Origin: Campylobacterales bacterium
Lineage (GTDB): Bacteria > Campylobacterota > Campylobacteria > Campylobacterales > QNZT01
Length of the DNA stretch: 5,453 nucleotides
Assembly: GCA_015489185.1 (NCBI GenBank)
Contig: WGAE01000253.1
Location: forward strand, 1 to 5,453
Reading direction: 5' to 3'
Position 1 is the stretch's first letter. Every line of letters starts with the position of its first letter. Position numbers and translations under genes: made by a program. Positions 1 to 5,453 of the stretch are shown in pieces. A model generated the notes under the pieces. That model did no database searches and was not told the DNA's origin. It saw only the letters and a list, made by a program, of their open reading frames with translations.

Positions 1-1792
1 CATCCAGTGAGTAGACATACAGCCCTTTGGCAACGATATCGGGCTTAATCCGTCCGTTCGATACCGGTCCCGTACTGCTAAACGGAGTCAGTTTCCCGTC
101 ATAATCGACAGCTCCGACCGTCACGACATTTTTGGCGTTGCCGAAATCTTTGATTATGCCGTAATCGGCATACCCTCCACTCCCCCTGTCGTTTCCGGCT
201 GCAACCAGTGCAATCAGGTTATTGTAGTTTGCAACCAGTTTATCGACATCGTGTGCAATCTGATCATACTCACCGACACGAATCGCATCTCCAAGACCGT
301 ACGAATGGTTGGTTATATAAACCCCTTTGAGACGAAACGCATCAATCGCTCTGGCAAACGCCATATAATCTTCATGATAGGAGAGCACTTTCAATCTTGC
401 CTTGCTCGCATATCCCCTGGCATCTTTATTGATCCCGGAAGCGGCAATCGTCCCCGCAAGATGCGTCGTATGTGCACTGACCGGCTGAGAGGTCAGGTTT
501 TCCACTCTACCTTTGAGTTCAACGTGTGTCGCACGTACCGCTCCCTCATCCGCAATACCGATCGTGATACCCTCTCCTCTGAGATTGTACGGAGGTGCGG
601 CAAGCATATCGGAGTGACTCTGCTTCATACTCTCCAGATTTAACAGATCCAGCGGTGTTTTTTCAGGAAATGTAATCGTTTTAATCTTTGCTGTCGTTGC
701 GATTGAGGCGATCTGAGTATCATCTTGACTTTCAACGCTGTGAAGATTTCGCAAGATCAATCCTCTGCCTTTTTGAAAAAAGGCGCTCTCATCTCCGCAG
801 CGAATTTCTATGACATCATTGTAAATTTGATTTGCAAGACGCACACGTGTAAAATGGTTTTGTAAAATACAGCTTTGTGAAACATCGGCTGAGTTTTGGA
901 GCGTAACCCTTTCACCGATTGCTGCAAAACGCTTCAACGCAACACTTTTGAGCAGATCCAAATCGCGATAAAAGTTAATCACAATTTTGTCACTGTTATT
1001 CACATAGGTGATCTGACGCAGTGAATAGGGAACGGAAATACGACGCGTAACATCGGAAGCAATTGTCAGCCTGTTTGTTTGCGTACGATCTTTGAGATTG
1101 TTGCGGTATCGGGTATAGGTAAAGGTTTCGTTTCGATCCGCCGTCAAATAATTCCATAACGAAAACCCTGTACCGCTTTGTACATTATCTTGCTGCAATA
1201 CCTCCATACGTATATCGTCCATCGGTACCACATGCACTTTACGCTGCTGCACCGCCTCGTTGCCGAAACTATCTCGAACACGGTAGGTAATCGTATAGTT
1301 TCCTTCATGAGAGGTATCAAGATCGGTCTCTGTCATCACTTTGTCTGTCAGTATACCCTCTTCCTGATCTTCTGCTTCATATCCCGGTTCGTTATACGAG
1401 TGTCCGACATAGACAGAGAAAGGATTCTCCCCATAAAGTCGTAATCGCGGTTTTTGGTTCACTTTAACGATCACGCTTTTTTCGATGCGATCTGTCTCTT
1501 TTCCGTTACGATCTAAAAGTTTCAGTACAACATTGTAGCTACCTTCATGAGAGGTATCTACCGTTCCTGAGACGACAACCCTATCGCTGACATCGTTACC
1601 ATACTCATCGACCGCCTTGACAATCGGTCTGTATGTTTCACCGACATAATAGGTTGTTTTGAACGACTGTACAAACAAACGCGAACCTATCGAACGAAAG
1701 CTGTTCGTTTGATCACCCGAAACAACTGCACCGCCGCCGCAACCGCTCAGAAACAGAAAAATCACACTGAAAAAAAGAAGAAGATATTTCAT
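1..1792 (-). CDS. Subtilisin-like (S8) serine protease lipoprotein with two Ig-like repeats, C-terminus cut by window edge
   Basis: Predicted surface or periplasmic peptidase. The frame is open from an ATG at 1792 to the left edge, giving 597 residues without a stop. Residues 1-18 form a lipoprotein signal peptide: Lys2, a hydrophobic core and lipobox LSGC with lipidation at Cys18, followed by Gly-Gly-Gly. Residues about 38-111 and 116-191 are two Ig-like modules resembling DUF5011-type domains; each has a YVG..Y strand and a DTSHEG.Y turn exactly 80 residues apart. Residues about 192-395 are unassigned and contain Cys308 and Cys332, a possible disulfide pair. The S8 domain follows: Asp415 in GIADEG, His441 in HTTHLAG and oxyanion-hole Asn534 in AAGND. 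Spacings of 26 and 93 resemble subtilisin's. The catalytic Ser (GTSMA block) should lie just past the edge and is not visible. The usual Gly after the catalytic His is Thr. AAAGG at 1801-1805, 8 bases upstream, supports this start. Its substrate is unknown. Confidence 0.93.
   Translation of the reverse strand, partial: MKYLLLFFSVIFLFLSGCGGGAVVSGDQTNSFRSIGSRLFVQSFKTTYYVGETYRPIVKAVDEYGNDVSDRVVVSGTVDTSHEGSYNVVLKLLDRNGKETDRIEKSVIVKVNQKPRLRLYGENPFSVYVGHSYNEPGYEAEDQEEGILTDKVMTETDLDTSHEGNYTITYRVRDSFGNEAVQQRKVHVVPMDDIRMEVLQQDNVQSGTGFSLWNYLTADRNETFTYTRYRNNLKDRTQTNRLTIASDVTRRISVPYSLRQITYVNNSDKIVINFYRDLDLLKSVALKRFAAIGERVTLQNSADVSQSCILQNHFTRVRLANQIYNDVIEIRCGDESAFFQKGRGLILRNLHSVESQDDTQIASIATTAKIKTITFPEKTPLDLLNLESMKQSHSDMLAAPPYNLRGEGITIGIADEGAVRATHVELKGRVENLTSQPVSAHTTHLAGTIAASGINKDARGYASKARLKVLSYHEDYMAFARAIDAFRLKGVYITNHSYGLGDAIRVGEYDQIAHDVDKLVANYNNLIALVAAGNDRGSGGYADYGIIKDFGNAKNVVTVGAVDYDGKLTPFSSTGPVSNGRIKPDIVAKGLYVYSLD
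1302..1318 (-). repeat. 17-bp exact direct repeat, copy in Ig-like module 2
   Basis: The 17 bases are identical to those at 1542-1558, offset by exactly 240 bases (80 codons). They encode the Asp-Thr-Ser-His-Glu-Gly turn starting at residue 159, with the same codon choices in both copies. Confidence 0.8.
1542..1558 (-). repeat. 17-bp exact direct repeat, copy in Ig-like module 1
   Basis: This is the partner of the copy at 1302-1318, in the same frame. It encodes the Asp-Thr-Ser-His-Glu-Gly turn from residue 79 of the protease lipoprotein. The surrounding sequence is clearly diverged, so this marks the most conserved turn of the duplicated module or local gene conversion. Confidence 0.8.
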
Positions 1793-1797
1793 GAAGT

Positions 1798-1822
1798 GTA
1801 CCTTTGTCTGAACTAAAGGTAC
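1798..1822 (-). promoter_or_regulatory. Perfect 8-bp inverted repeat containing the protease ribosome binding site
   Basis: GTACCTTT at 1798-1805 and AAAGGTAC at 1815-1822 are exact reverse complements separated by 9 bases. On the minus-strand RNA, the downstream arm contains the AAAGG Shine-Dalgarno sequence of the protease lipoprotein, 8 bases before its ATG. A folded RNA would therefore hide the ribosome binding site. The same repeat could instead be an operator for a DNA-binding protein. The repeat is seen directly; any regulatory role is inferred. It is not a terminator, because no T-tract follows it. Confidence 0.5.
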
Positions 1823-1848
1823 TATCGGCAGAAAAGGAAGAGTCTCAA
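1821..1848 (-). promoter_or_regulatory. Candidate sigma-70 promoter for the protease lipoprotein
   Basis: On the minus strand, TTGAGA (1848-1843, 5 of 6 to TTGACA) is followed after 16 bases by GATAGT (1826-1821, 4 of 6 to TATAAT). Initiation would fall near 1814, about 22 bases before the ATG. The match is moderate. No terminator is visible between the ABC-F gene and this gene, so readthrough from upstream is also possible. Confidence 0.35.
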
Positions 1849-1874
1849 GCCCTCATGAAGCGACGTAAACAACT

Positions 1875-3476
1875 TTACGCCGTTTGTGTCATCGCTTCAC
1901 GATATGCTTCGTAGTTGCCTTTGAAATCGACATATGTTCCATCCGGTTTGAGTTCGATGATACGGTTGGCAAACGCATCGATCAACTCTCTGTCGTGTGA
2001 AACAACGAGTACATTGCCGTCGTAGTTGTACAGCGCCTCTCCCAGCGCGACAATCGCTTCCAGATCCAGGTGATTGTCCGGTTCGTCCATAATCAGAAAG
2101 TTCGCCGCATCCATCATCATCTTGCTCATCATCAGACGATGTTTTTCCCCGCCGCTGAGCGCATTGACAGACTTTTCCTGCTCTTCACCCGAAAAGAGCA
2201 TCCGCCCCAGACACTTGCGAATATCGTCAATATGCCAATCTTTACTGAAGTTTTGTATCCAGGTGTAGAGATTCTCTTCCCCTTTGACCACTTCGGTCGT
2301 ATTTTGCGGAAAATAGGTTGTAAAAATCGTCTGTCCCCACTTGACACTGCCGCTGTCGGGTTGCATATTTTCGGTAATAATCTCCAGCAGGGTCGTTTTA
2401 CCCACACCGTTTGGACCTATCAAGGCGATCTTATCCCCTTTTTCGACTTTGAAGGTGATATTTTCAAGCACTTTGTGATCACCGTAACTTTTGGAGATGC
2501 CCTCTACCTCAAGCACCTCCTGCCCAATCTCCCGACACGGCTTGAACAAAATAGAAGGATCGCGTCTGCTTGAAATTTCGATCTCTCCCAAGTCCAGCTT
2601 TTCAAGCTGCTTTTGACGACTGGTTGCCTGTCTTGCTTTGGAAGCATTTGCCGAAAAGCGGCGAATGAAGTTTTCAAGCTGCTCTTTCTCTTTGAGTTTT
2701 TTGTTGCGCTCCATCTCTTTTTGTCTGGCAATCAGATTTGCCGCGATATACCATTCATCATAGTTTCCGGTAAATTCACGGATTGTTTTAAAATCGAGAT
2801 CCAAAATGTGTGTCACAACTGCGTTTAAAAAGTGCCTGTCGTGCGAAATGACAACCAGTGTGCCTTCATGACGTTTGAGTTGCTGTTCCAGCCAAGCGAT
2901 TGTCTCCATATCCAGGTTGTTCGTCGGCTCATCAAGCAGCAAAATATCGGGTTTTGGGAAGAGTACCTGCGCCAGCAAAATTTTGAACTTGTCTCCGCCG
3001 GTCAGCATACTCATCGGCTGATCGTGCATACTTGCGTCAAACCCGAGTGCTTCAAGGAGCTTTTCGATATGCACGTCCGACTCGTAGGTCGGATCTTCTT
3101 CTGCACAGATGATCTCCAGCTCCGCAAGACGGTTGTTGACCGCCTCATCTTCGAAATTACCCTCCATATAGAGCTTCTCTTTCTCTTTCTGTGCATCGTA
3201 GAGGCGTTTGTTTCCGTAGAGTACCGCATCTCTGAGGGTAAAGTCGTCAAATGCGTGCTGATTTTGCCCCAATACGCCCATTTTCAATCCGGGTTGAATC
3301 TGTACTTCACCTTCGGTCGGCTCGATCTCACCGGCAAGGATCTTCAAAAAGGTACTCTTCCCCGCACCGTTAGCACCGATCAGTCCGTAACGCTTCCCTT
3401 TGTCAAACGTCTGGTTGATCTTTTCGAAAAGAACACGCTTTCCGTAACGCTGTGTCAGATTAATCGTACTAAGCAT
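1875..3476 (-). CDS. ybiT: YbiT-type ABC-F family ATPase
   Basis: Cytoplasmic ABC-F protein, 533 residues, close to the E. coli YbiT length of about 530. Members have no membrane domain, bind the ribosomal E-site region and act on translation. First nucleotide-binding domain: Walker A GANGAGKST at 34-42, signature-like LTGGDK at 158-163, Walker B with Glu183 in DEPTNNLD and switch His212 in ISHD. The linker, about 237-305, carries the charged helix and the RRFSANASKARQATSR stretch at 272-287 typical of the P-site tRNA-interacting region. Second domain: Walker A GPNGVGKTT at 354-362, signature LSGGE at 440-444, Walker B Glu465 and His494. Asp467 replaces the usual Thr, giving DEPDNHLD. The ATG at 3476 is preferred to the in-frame GTG at 3482 because AAAGGG lies 5 bases upstream of it and it aligns with the family N-terminus. 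The start overlaps the end of the arsC-family gene by 8 bases, suggesting translational coupling. The exact substrate state on the ribosome cannot be read from sequence. Confidence 0.95.
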   Translation of the reverse strand: MLSTINLTQRYGKRVLFEKINQTFDKGKRYGLIGANGAGKSTFLKILAGEIEPTEGEVQIQPGLKMGVLGQNQHAFDDFTLRDAVLYGNKRLYDAQKEKEKLYMEGNFEDEAVNNRLAELEIICAEEDPTYESDVHIEKLLEALGFDASMHDQPMSMLTGGDKFKILLAQVLFPKPDILLLDEPTNNLDMETIAWLEQQLKRHEGTLVVISHDRHFLNAVVTHILDLDFKTIREFTGNYDEWYIAANLIARQKEMERNKKLKEKEQLENFIRRFSANASKARQATSRQKQLEKLDLGEIEISSRRDPSILFKPCREIGQEVLEVEGISKSYGDHKVLENITFKVEKGDKIALIGPNGVGKTTLLEIITENMQPDSGSVKWGQTIFTTYFPQNTTEVVKGEENLYTWIQNFSKDWHIDDIRKCLGRMLFSGEEQEKSVNALSGGEKHRLMMSKMMMDAANFLIMDEPDNHLDLEAIVALGEALYNYDGNVLVVSHDRELIDAFANRIIELKPDGTYVDFKGNYEAYREAMTQTA

Positions 3477-3834
3477 CGACACCCTTTACCAAATCAATCA
3501 CTTTTTCCGGCGGTCTGCCGATGACCGCTTTACCGTCTTTAACGACAATCGGACGCTCAATCAGCTTCGGATGCTCCACCATCGCCTCGATCAATTTCTC
3601 TTCGTCATCAACATCTTTGAGACCGAGTTCTTTATATATTTTCTCTTTAGTGCGCATCAAATCCCTGGCAGAGTTAAGCCCCAGCATCCTGATCAAATTT
3701 TTGATTTCCTCTTTCGTATGAGGTACGTCAAGGTATTTGACCACCTCCGGTTCCACACCTTCACTCTCCAGAAGTTTCAGCGCTTCTCTCGATTTACTGC
3801 ATCTTGGATTGTGCCAGATCTGTATTTTTGACAT
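3469..3834 (-). CDS. arsC: ArsC/YfgD-family arsenate reductase (glutaredoxin type)
   Basis: Cytoplasmic thioredoxin-fold protein of 121 residues, a normal length for the family. Classical members reduce arsenate to arsenite using glutaredoxin and glutathione. The N-terminal HNPRCSKSR motif (8-16) carries the catalytic Cys12. Arg61, Arg94 (in ERPIVV) and Arg107 (in GRPPE) correspond to the three oxyanion-binding arginines of plasmid R773 ArsC. The detailed wording (HNPRCSKSRE, MLGLNSARDLMR, KAVIGRPPE) is closer to E. coli YfgD than to R773 ArsC. YfgD-like proteins are often called arsenate reductases without proof of arsenate resistance. There is no arsR, arsB or acr3 neighbour, which weakens an arsenic role; general thiol redox work is an alternative. 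The start is ATG with AGGAGGG 4 bases upstream (3839-3845). It follows the 92-residue gene by 26 bases and overlaps ybiT by 8, consistent with one operon. Confidence 0.92.
   Translation of the reverse strand: MSKIQIWHNPRCSKSREALKLLESEGVEPEVVKYLDVPHTKEEIKNLIRMLGLNSARDLMRTKEKIYKELGLKDVDDEEKLIEAMVEHPKLIERPIVVKDGKAVIGRPPEKVIDLVKGVDA
3482..3487 (-). promoter_or_regulatory. Ribosome binding site that decides the ybiT start
   Basis: The minus-strand AAAGGG lies inside the last codons of the arsC-family gene, 5 bases before the ATG at 3476. The in-frame GTG at 3482 shares its first base with this motif, so it cannot use it as a Shine-Dalgarno site. The ATG is therefore the more likely start. Confidence 0.65.
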
Positions 3835-3860
3835 TTTTCCCTCCTCTTGATTATTGATTA

Positions 3861-4139
3861 TTATATCGGCAGTCCGCCTTGTGTATCTTCCTGAAGTTTT
3901 TGCTCCCAGCGTGCAATCTCCATACGCACTTCGTTCATCTGCTGTTGTGTCACATTCTCGTCCGCTTTCCAGTGTACTTCAATATCACCGCCGTATTCGG
4001 CGCCCATATCCTCTATCTTTTGCGCAAATTCATCCATATCAAGACAAAATTCCGTCACATCCTCTTCCGTATCTCTTAGTTCAATATACCATCTGCCTAC
4101 AGGATTGCTCTTGATCGTCGATTCAAAAATTACCGCCAT
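3861..4139 (-). CDS. Small acidic protein of unknown function (92 aa), first gene of the arsC-ybiT run
   Basis: I do not recognise a named family with certainty, but this has the look of a real conserved protein. It is strongly acidic, with 22 Asp/Glu against 8 Lys/Arg, and has no signal peptide or membrane segment, so it should be cytoplasmic. The pattern suggests strand (1-9, 17-22), helix (31-48), strand (52-57), then a long helix (64-85), a compact beta-alpha-beta-alpha layout. It has one cysteine (Cys32) and tryptophans at 17, 57 and 78. The open frame extends to a TTG at 4163, but AAGGAG at 4146-4151 lies 6 bases before the ATG at 4139, which is therefore chosen. A second ATG at 4145 directly abuts the AAGGAG and is too close. 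A TATAAT at 4163-4168 on the minus strand can serve as its promoter. The arsC-family gene begins 26 bases downstream, so co-transcription is likely. No function is claimed. Confidence 0.82.
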   Translation of the reverse strand: MAVIFESTIKSNPVGRWYIELRDTEEDVTEFCLDMDEFAQKIEDMGAEYGGDIEVHWKADENVTQQQMNEVRMEIARWEQKLQEDTQGGLPI

Positions 4140-4145
4140 CGTCAT

Positions 4146-4151
4146 CTCCTT
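4146..4151 (-). promoter_or_regulatory. Ribosome binding site that decides the start of the 92-aa protein
   Basis: AAGGAG on the minus strand sits 6 bases before the ATG at 4139 and directly abuts another in-frame ATG at 4145. The spacing favours the downstream ATG and rules out the upstream TTG at 4163. Confidence 0.65.
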
Positions 4152-4162
4152 TTTTACCGGCA

Positions 4163-4175
4163 ATTATAGTATAAT
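4163..4175. promoter_or_regulatory. Palindromic divergent promoter core (two TATAAT -10 boxes)
   Basis: ATTATAGTATAAT is a 13-base palindrome around a central G. Read on the plus strand, TATAAT at 4170-4175 is 27 bases before the DUF4870 ATG. Read on the minus strand, TATAAT at 4168-4163 is 23 bases before the ATG of the 92-residue gene. A weak -35 match, TTCATT at 4191-4186, exists for the minus direction with a 17-base spacer; none is convincing for the plus direction. Campylobacterota sigma-70 promoters often lack a clear -35. The sequence is seen directly; promoter activity is inferred from the perfect boxes and the position between divergent genes. Confidence 0.65.
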
Positions 4176-4202
4176 AGTGCAAAAAAATGAAGGATTTTCA
4201 AA

Positions 4203-4544
4203 ATGCCTGCCAAATGGGAACGAAACTGGGCAATGTATATCCATTTTGCGCAACTTCTGAATATGCTCTTCCCGTTTGCCGGGCTGGTTGCGGTAATCGT
4301 GATGTGGCAGATCAAAAAAGAGGAGTCTTCCTATATCGATAAACATGGTAAAATCGTTCTTAACTGGATGCTCTCCTATTTTCTCTACGGTATCGTCTGT
4401 CTGCTGCTGGTCTATGTCGGTGTCGGCATCGTCCTGTTACTGCTTCTGAAAATTGCCATTTTCATTTTGGCGATCGTCGGCGGTGTCAAAGCGAACGACG
4501 GCATTGTCTGGGAGTATCCCCTCTCGATTCATTTTTTCAAGTAA
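4203..4544 (+). CDS. DUF4870-type small membrane protein (Tic20-like)
   Basis: This is a 113-residue inner-membrane protein with no known biochemical role. The first hydrophobic segment is about 13-36, containing LFPFAGLVAVIVMW. A polar loop holds the DKHGKIVLNW motif at 46-55, matching the family pattern of an acidic residue, HG and a following Asn. Two further hydrophobic segments span about 56-80 and 81-96. The C-terminus has KANDGIVWEYPLSI at 96-109, matching the conserved family ending of Ala, Gly and Tyr-Pro-Leu. These two motifs make the assignment firm. AAGGA at 4190-4194 lies 8 bases before the ATG. It is the only plus-strand gene in the window, diverges from the 92-residue gene and shares the palindromic promoter with it. 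Its stop overlaps the end of the CHAD gene on the other strand. The family is widespread and is not diagnostic of a pathway. Confidence 0.88.
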   Translation: MPAKWERNWAMYIHFAQLLNMLFPFAGLVAVIVMWQIKKEESSYIDKHGKIVLNWMLSYFLYGIVCLLLVYVGVGIVLLLLLKIAIFILAIVGGVKANDGIVWEYPLSIHFFK

Positions 4545-5453
4545 GGGGCTCGAGCGTCGCAAAGTAGCGTATGATCTTTCTCTCTTCTGCGACAAAACGT
4601 TTCAATCTCTCCCGTACCGTTTTGCTTTTTTCGTTCTCTTTTTTTGCCAGTGCGGGTATGAGAATATTGTCGATCAAAAAACGCACTTCATGATCGTTTG
4701 TCTCTTTCGCAATATTTTGATAAATCTCCTTTTGCCTGTGCATATCATGAAAATCACCCAGCAATGTTTGCATCTTTTTAACCCGTTTGATGAGTTCATC
4801 CGTCGTCATCTCTGTAAATAAAAAGGCAAAGTTTTCCAGTAAATAGCGTACTTTTTTGAAATCGATACGTAGTTGATGAAGCAGCTCGATCTGCTGATGT
4901 AAATGTTTCTGTTTTTCGATTTTTTTGACAATTTTCATAAAACGACGATAAATCACATAACCGCACACACGCTTTGCCGCATAGTTTGCGTAGATCGTAT
5001 CGGCTGGCAAAACCTGTAAAAAATCCCCGTATTCTCTGATTGTCTGTATATACATATTGCCGGAGAGTGCTTGCCTGACTTTCTCACTGTATAGATCGAT
5101 TCTCTGTTCAATTTCATGAAGCAATCGTATAGATGCTTTTTGCATCACTTCACTATGCAAATGTTTCACCGACTTTTCATAGGCAGCTTTAAGGACATCA
5201 TAGTCGCGTTTTATATTGGTCATATCAATCAGCGTTTTCAGGTTTTGCCGCTGCGCTAAACAGACTTTTTCATCACAAACTAGCCGACAACTTCCAAGCA
5301 AAGAGACGGAAGTACGCACCGCTACACGAAAACGGTGCAACGCCTCTTCATCGTCAAGATTGCGCAAAAGCACTTCATGAACTGTTTGCATTCTGTCATA
5401 TAGTACCGACAACTTTTCCTTTAGTATTTCCGAAGCGGTATCTGTCTGTACCG
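4537..5453 (-). CDS. CHAD-domain protein, N-terminus cut by window edge
   Basis: This is an all-helical CHAD-domain protein with 304 residues visible. CHAD domains bind inorganic polyphosphate through basic surfaces and are often found with polyphosphate metabolism. Using the first full visible codon (5451) as residue 1, the N-terminal repeat has the HRFRVAVR motif (His39, Arg42, Arg46) and RDYDVL (82-87). The second repeat has HQLRIDFKKVRYLLENF at 192-208 (His192, Arg195, Lys199, Arg202, Tyr203) and LLGDFHD at 230-236. The protein is rich in Lys and Arg. A TTG at 5412 could open the frame, but translation stays open upstream to the edge and those residues (TASEILKEKL) look like the normal first CHAD helix. 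The true start is therefore probably outside the window. No CYTH domain is visible, although one could lie upstream. The TGA overlaps the last codons and stop of the DUF4870 gene by 8 bases on the opposite strand. Confidence 0.9.
   Translation of the reverse strand, partial: VQTDTASEILKEKLSVLYDRMQTVHEVLLRNLDDEEALHRFRVAVRTSVSLLGSCRLVCDEKVCLAQRQNLKTLIDMTNIKRDYDVLKAAYEKSVKHLHSEVMQKASIRLLHEIEQRIDLYSEKVRQALSGNMYIQTIREYGDFLQVLPADTIYANYAAKRVCGYVIYRRFMKIVKKIEKQKHLHQQIELLHQLRIDFKKVRYLLENFAFLFTEMTTDELIKRVKKMQTLLGDFHDMHRQKEIYQNIAKETNDHEVRFLIDNILIPALAKKENEKSKTVRERLKRFVAEERKIIRYFATLEPLT

Noticed and set aside
251..643. Plus-strand open frame of 130 codons
   Set aside because: It is antisense to the S8 protease domain, whose frame carries clear active-site motifs. 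The plus-strand translation has no recognisable domain and no convincing ribosome site.
767..784. Inverted repeat GCCTTTTT/AAAAAGGC as a possible terminator
   Set aside because: It lies inside the protease coding region, has a loop of only 2-4 bases and no T-tract after it. It is most likely chance from Lys and Phe codons.
1850..1860. TCATGA palindrome just after ybiT as a terminator or operator
   Set aside because: The symmetric core is only 6 bases with no T-tract, which is too short to support a call.
2070..2573. Plus-strand open frame of 167 codons
   Set aside because: It is a shadow of the second nucleotide-binding domain of the ABC-F ATPase on the minus strand, which is unambiguous.
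2832..3524. Plus-strand open frame of 230 codons
   Set aside because: Despite its length it lies wholly antisense to ybiT and the end of the arsC-family gene. It resembles no known protein and spans the junction of two well-supported genes.
3469..4139. An arsenic-resistance operon
   Set aside because: Only an ArsC/YfgD-like gene is present. No ArsR repressor, arsenite pump or ArsM is visible, and the neighbours are an ABC-F ATPase and an unknown small protein.
4164..4346. Minus-strand open frame of 60 codons opposite the DUF4870 gene
   Set aside because: The plus-strand gene there has family motifs and a good ribosome site. This frame is low-complexity shadow sequence covering the promoter palindrome.
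1..5453. A defence system, mobile element or CRISPR array
   Set aside because: No transposase, integrase, nuclease, spaced repeats or terminal inverted repeats were found. All genes fit ordinary chromosomal families.

Overview
The window looks like ordinary chromosome from a Gram-negative bacterium, most likely a free-living Campylobacterota (Sulfurovum/Sulfuricurvum-like). That placement is an inference from the protein style, the compact gene packing, the intermediate base composition and the purine-rich Shine-Dalgarno sequences. It cannot be proven from 5.4 kb. No RNA gene, insertion sequence, CRISPR array or phage gene was seen, and no intergenic gap exceeds 100 bases.

Layout from left to right. 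(1) Positions 1-1792, minus strand: a large lipoprotein, cut by the left window edge, with a lipobox signal peptide, two tandem Ig-like repeats, an unassigned middle region and a C-terminal subtilisin-like (S8) protease domain. (2) Positions 1875-4139, minus strand: a tight run of three genes, transcribed as a 92-residue acidic protein of unknown function, then an ArsC/YfgD-type arsenate-reductase-family protein, then a YbiT-type ABC-F ATPase. The last two genes overlap by 8 bases. (3) Positions 4140-4202: a short divergent promoter region with a 13-base palindrome that supplies a TATAAT box in each direction. (4) Positions 4203-4544, plus strand: a small three-helix membrane protein of the DUF4870 type. 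(5) Positions 4537-5453, minus strand: a CHAD-domain protein that overlaps the DUF4870 gene tail to tail by 8 bases and runs out of the right edge.

The minus-strand trio is probably one operon driven from the palindromic promoter, which also drives the DUF4870 gene. The ABC-F ATPase acts at the ribosome, the ArsC-family protein does thiol redox chemistry, and the CHAD protein may bind polyphosphate. A shared physiological theme such as stress or translation maintenance is only a guess. The protease lipoprotein has its own candidate promoter, and its Shine-Dalgarno sequence lies in one arm of a perfect 8-bp inverted repeat. I see no convincing new multi-gene system. The points most worth a second look are the protease start region, the palindromic divergent promoter, the HTTH active-site variant and the unnamed 92-residue family.
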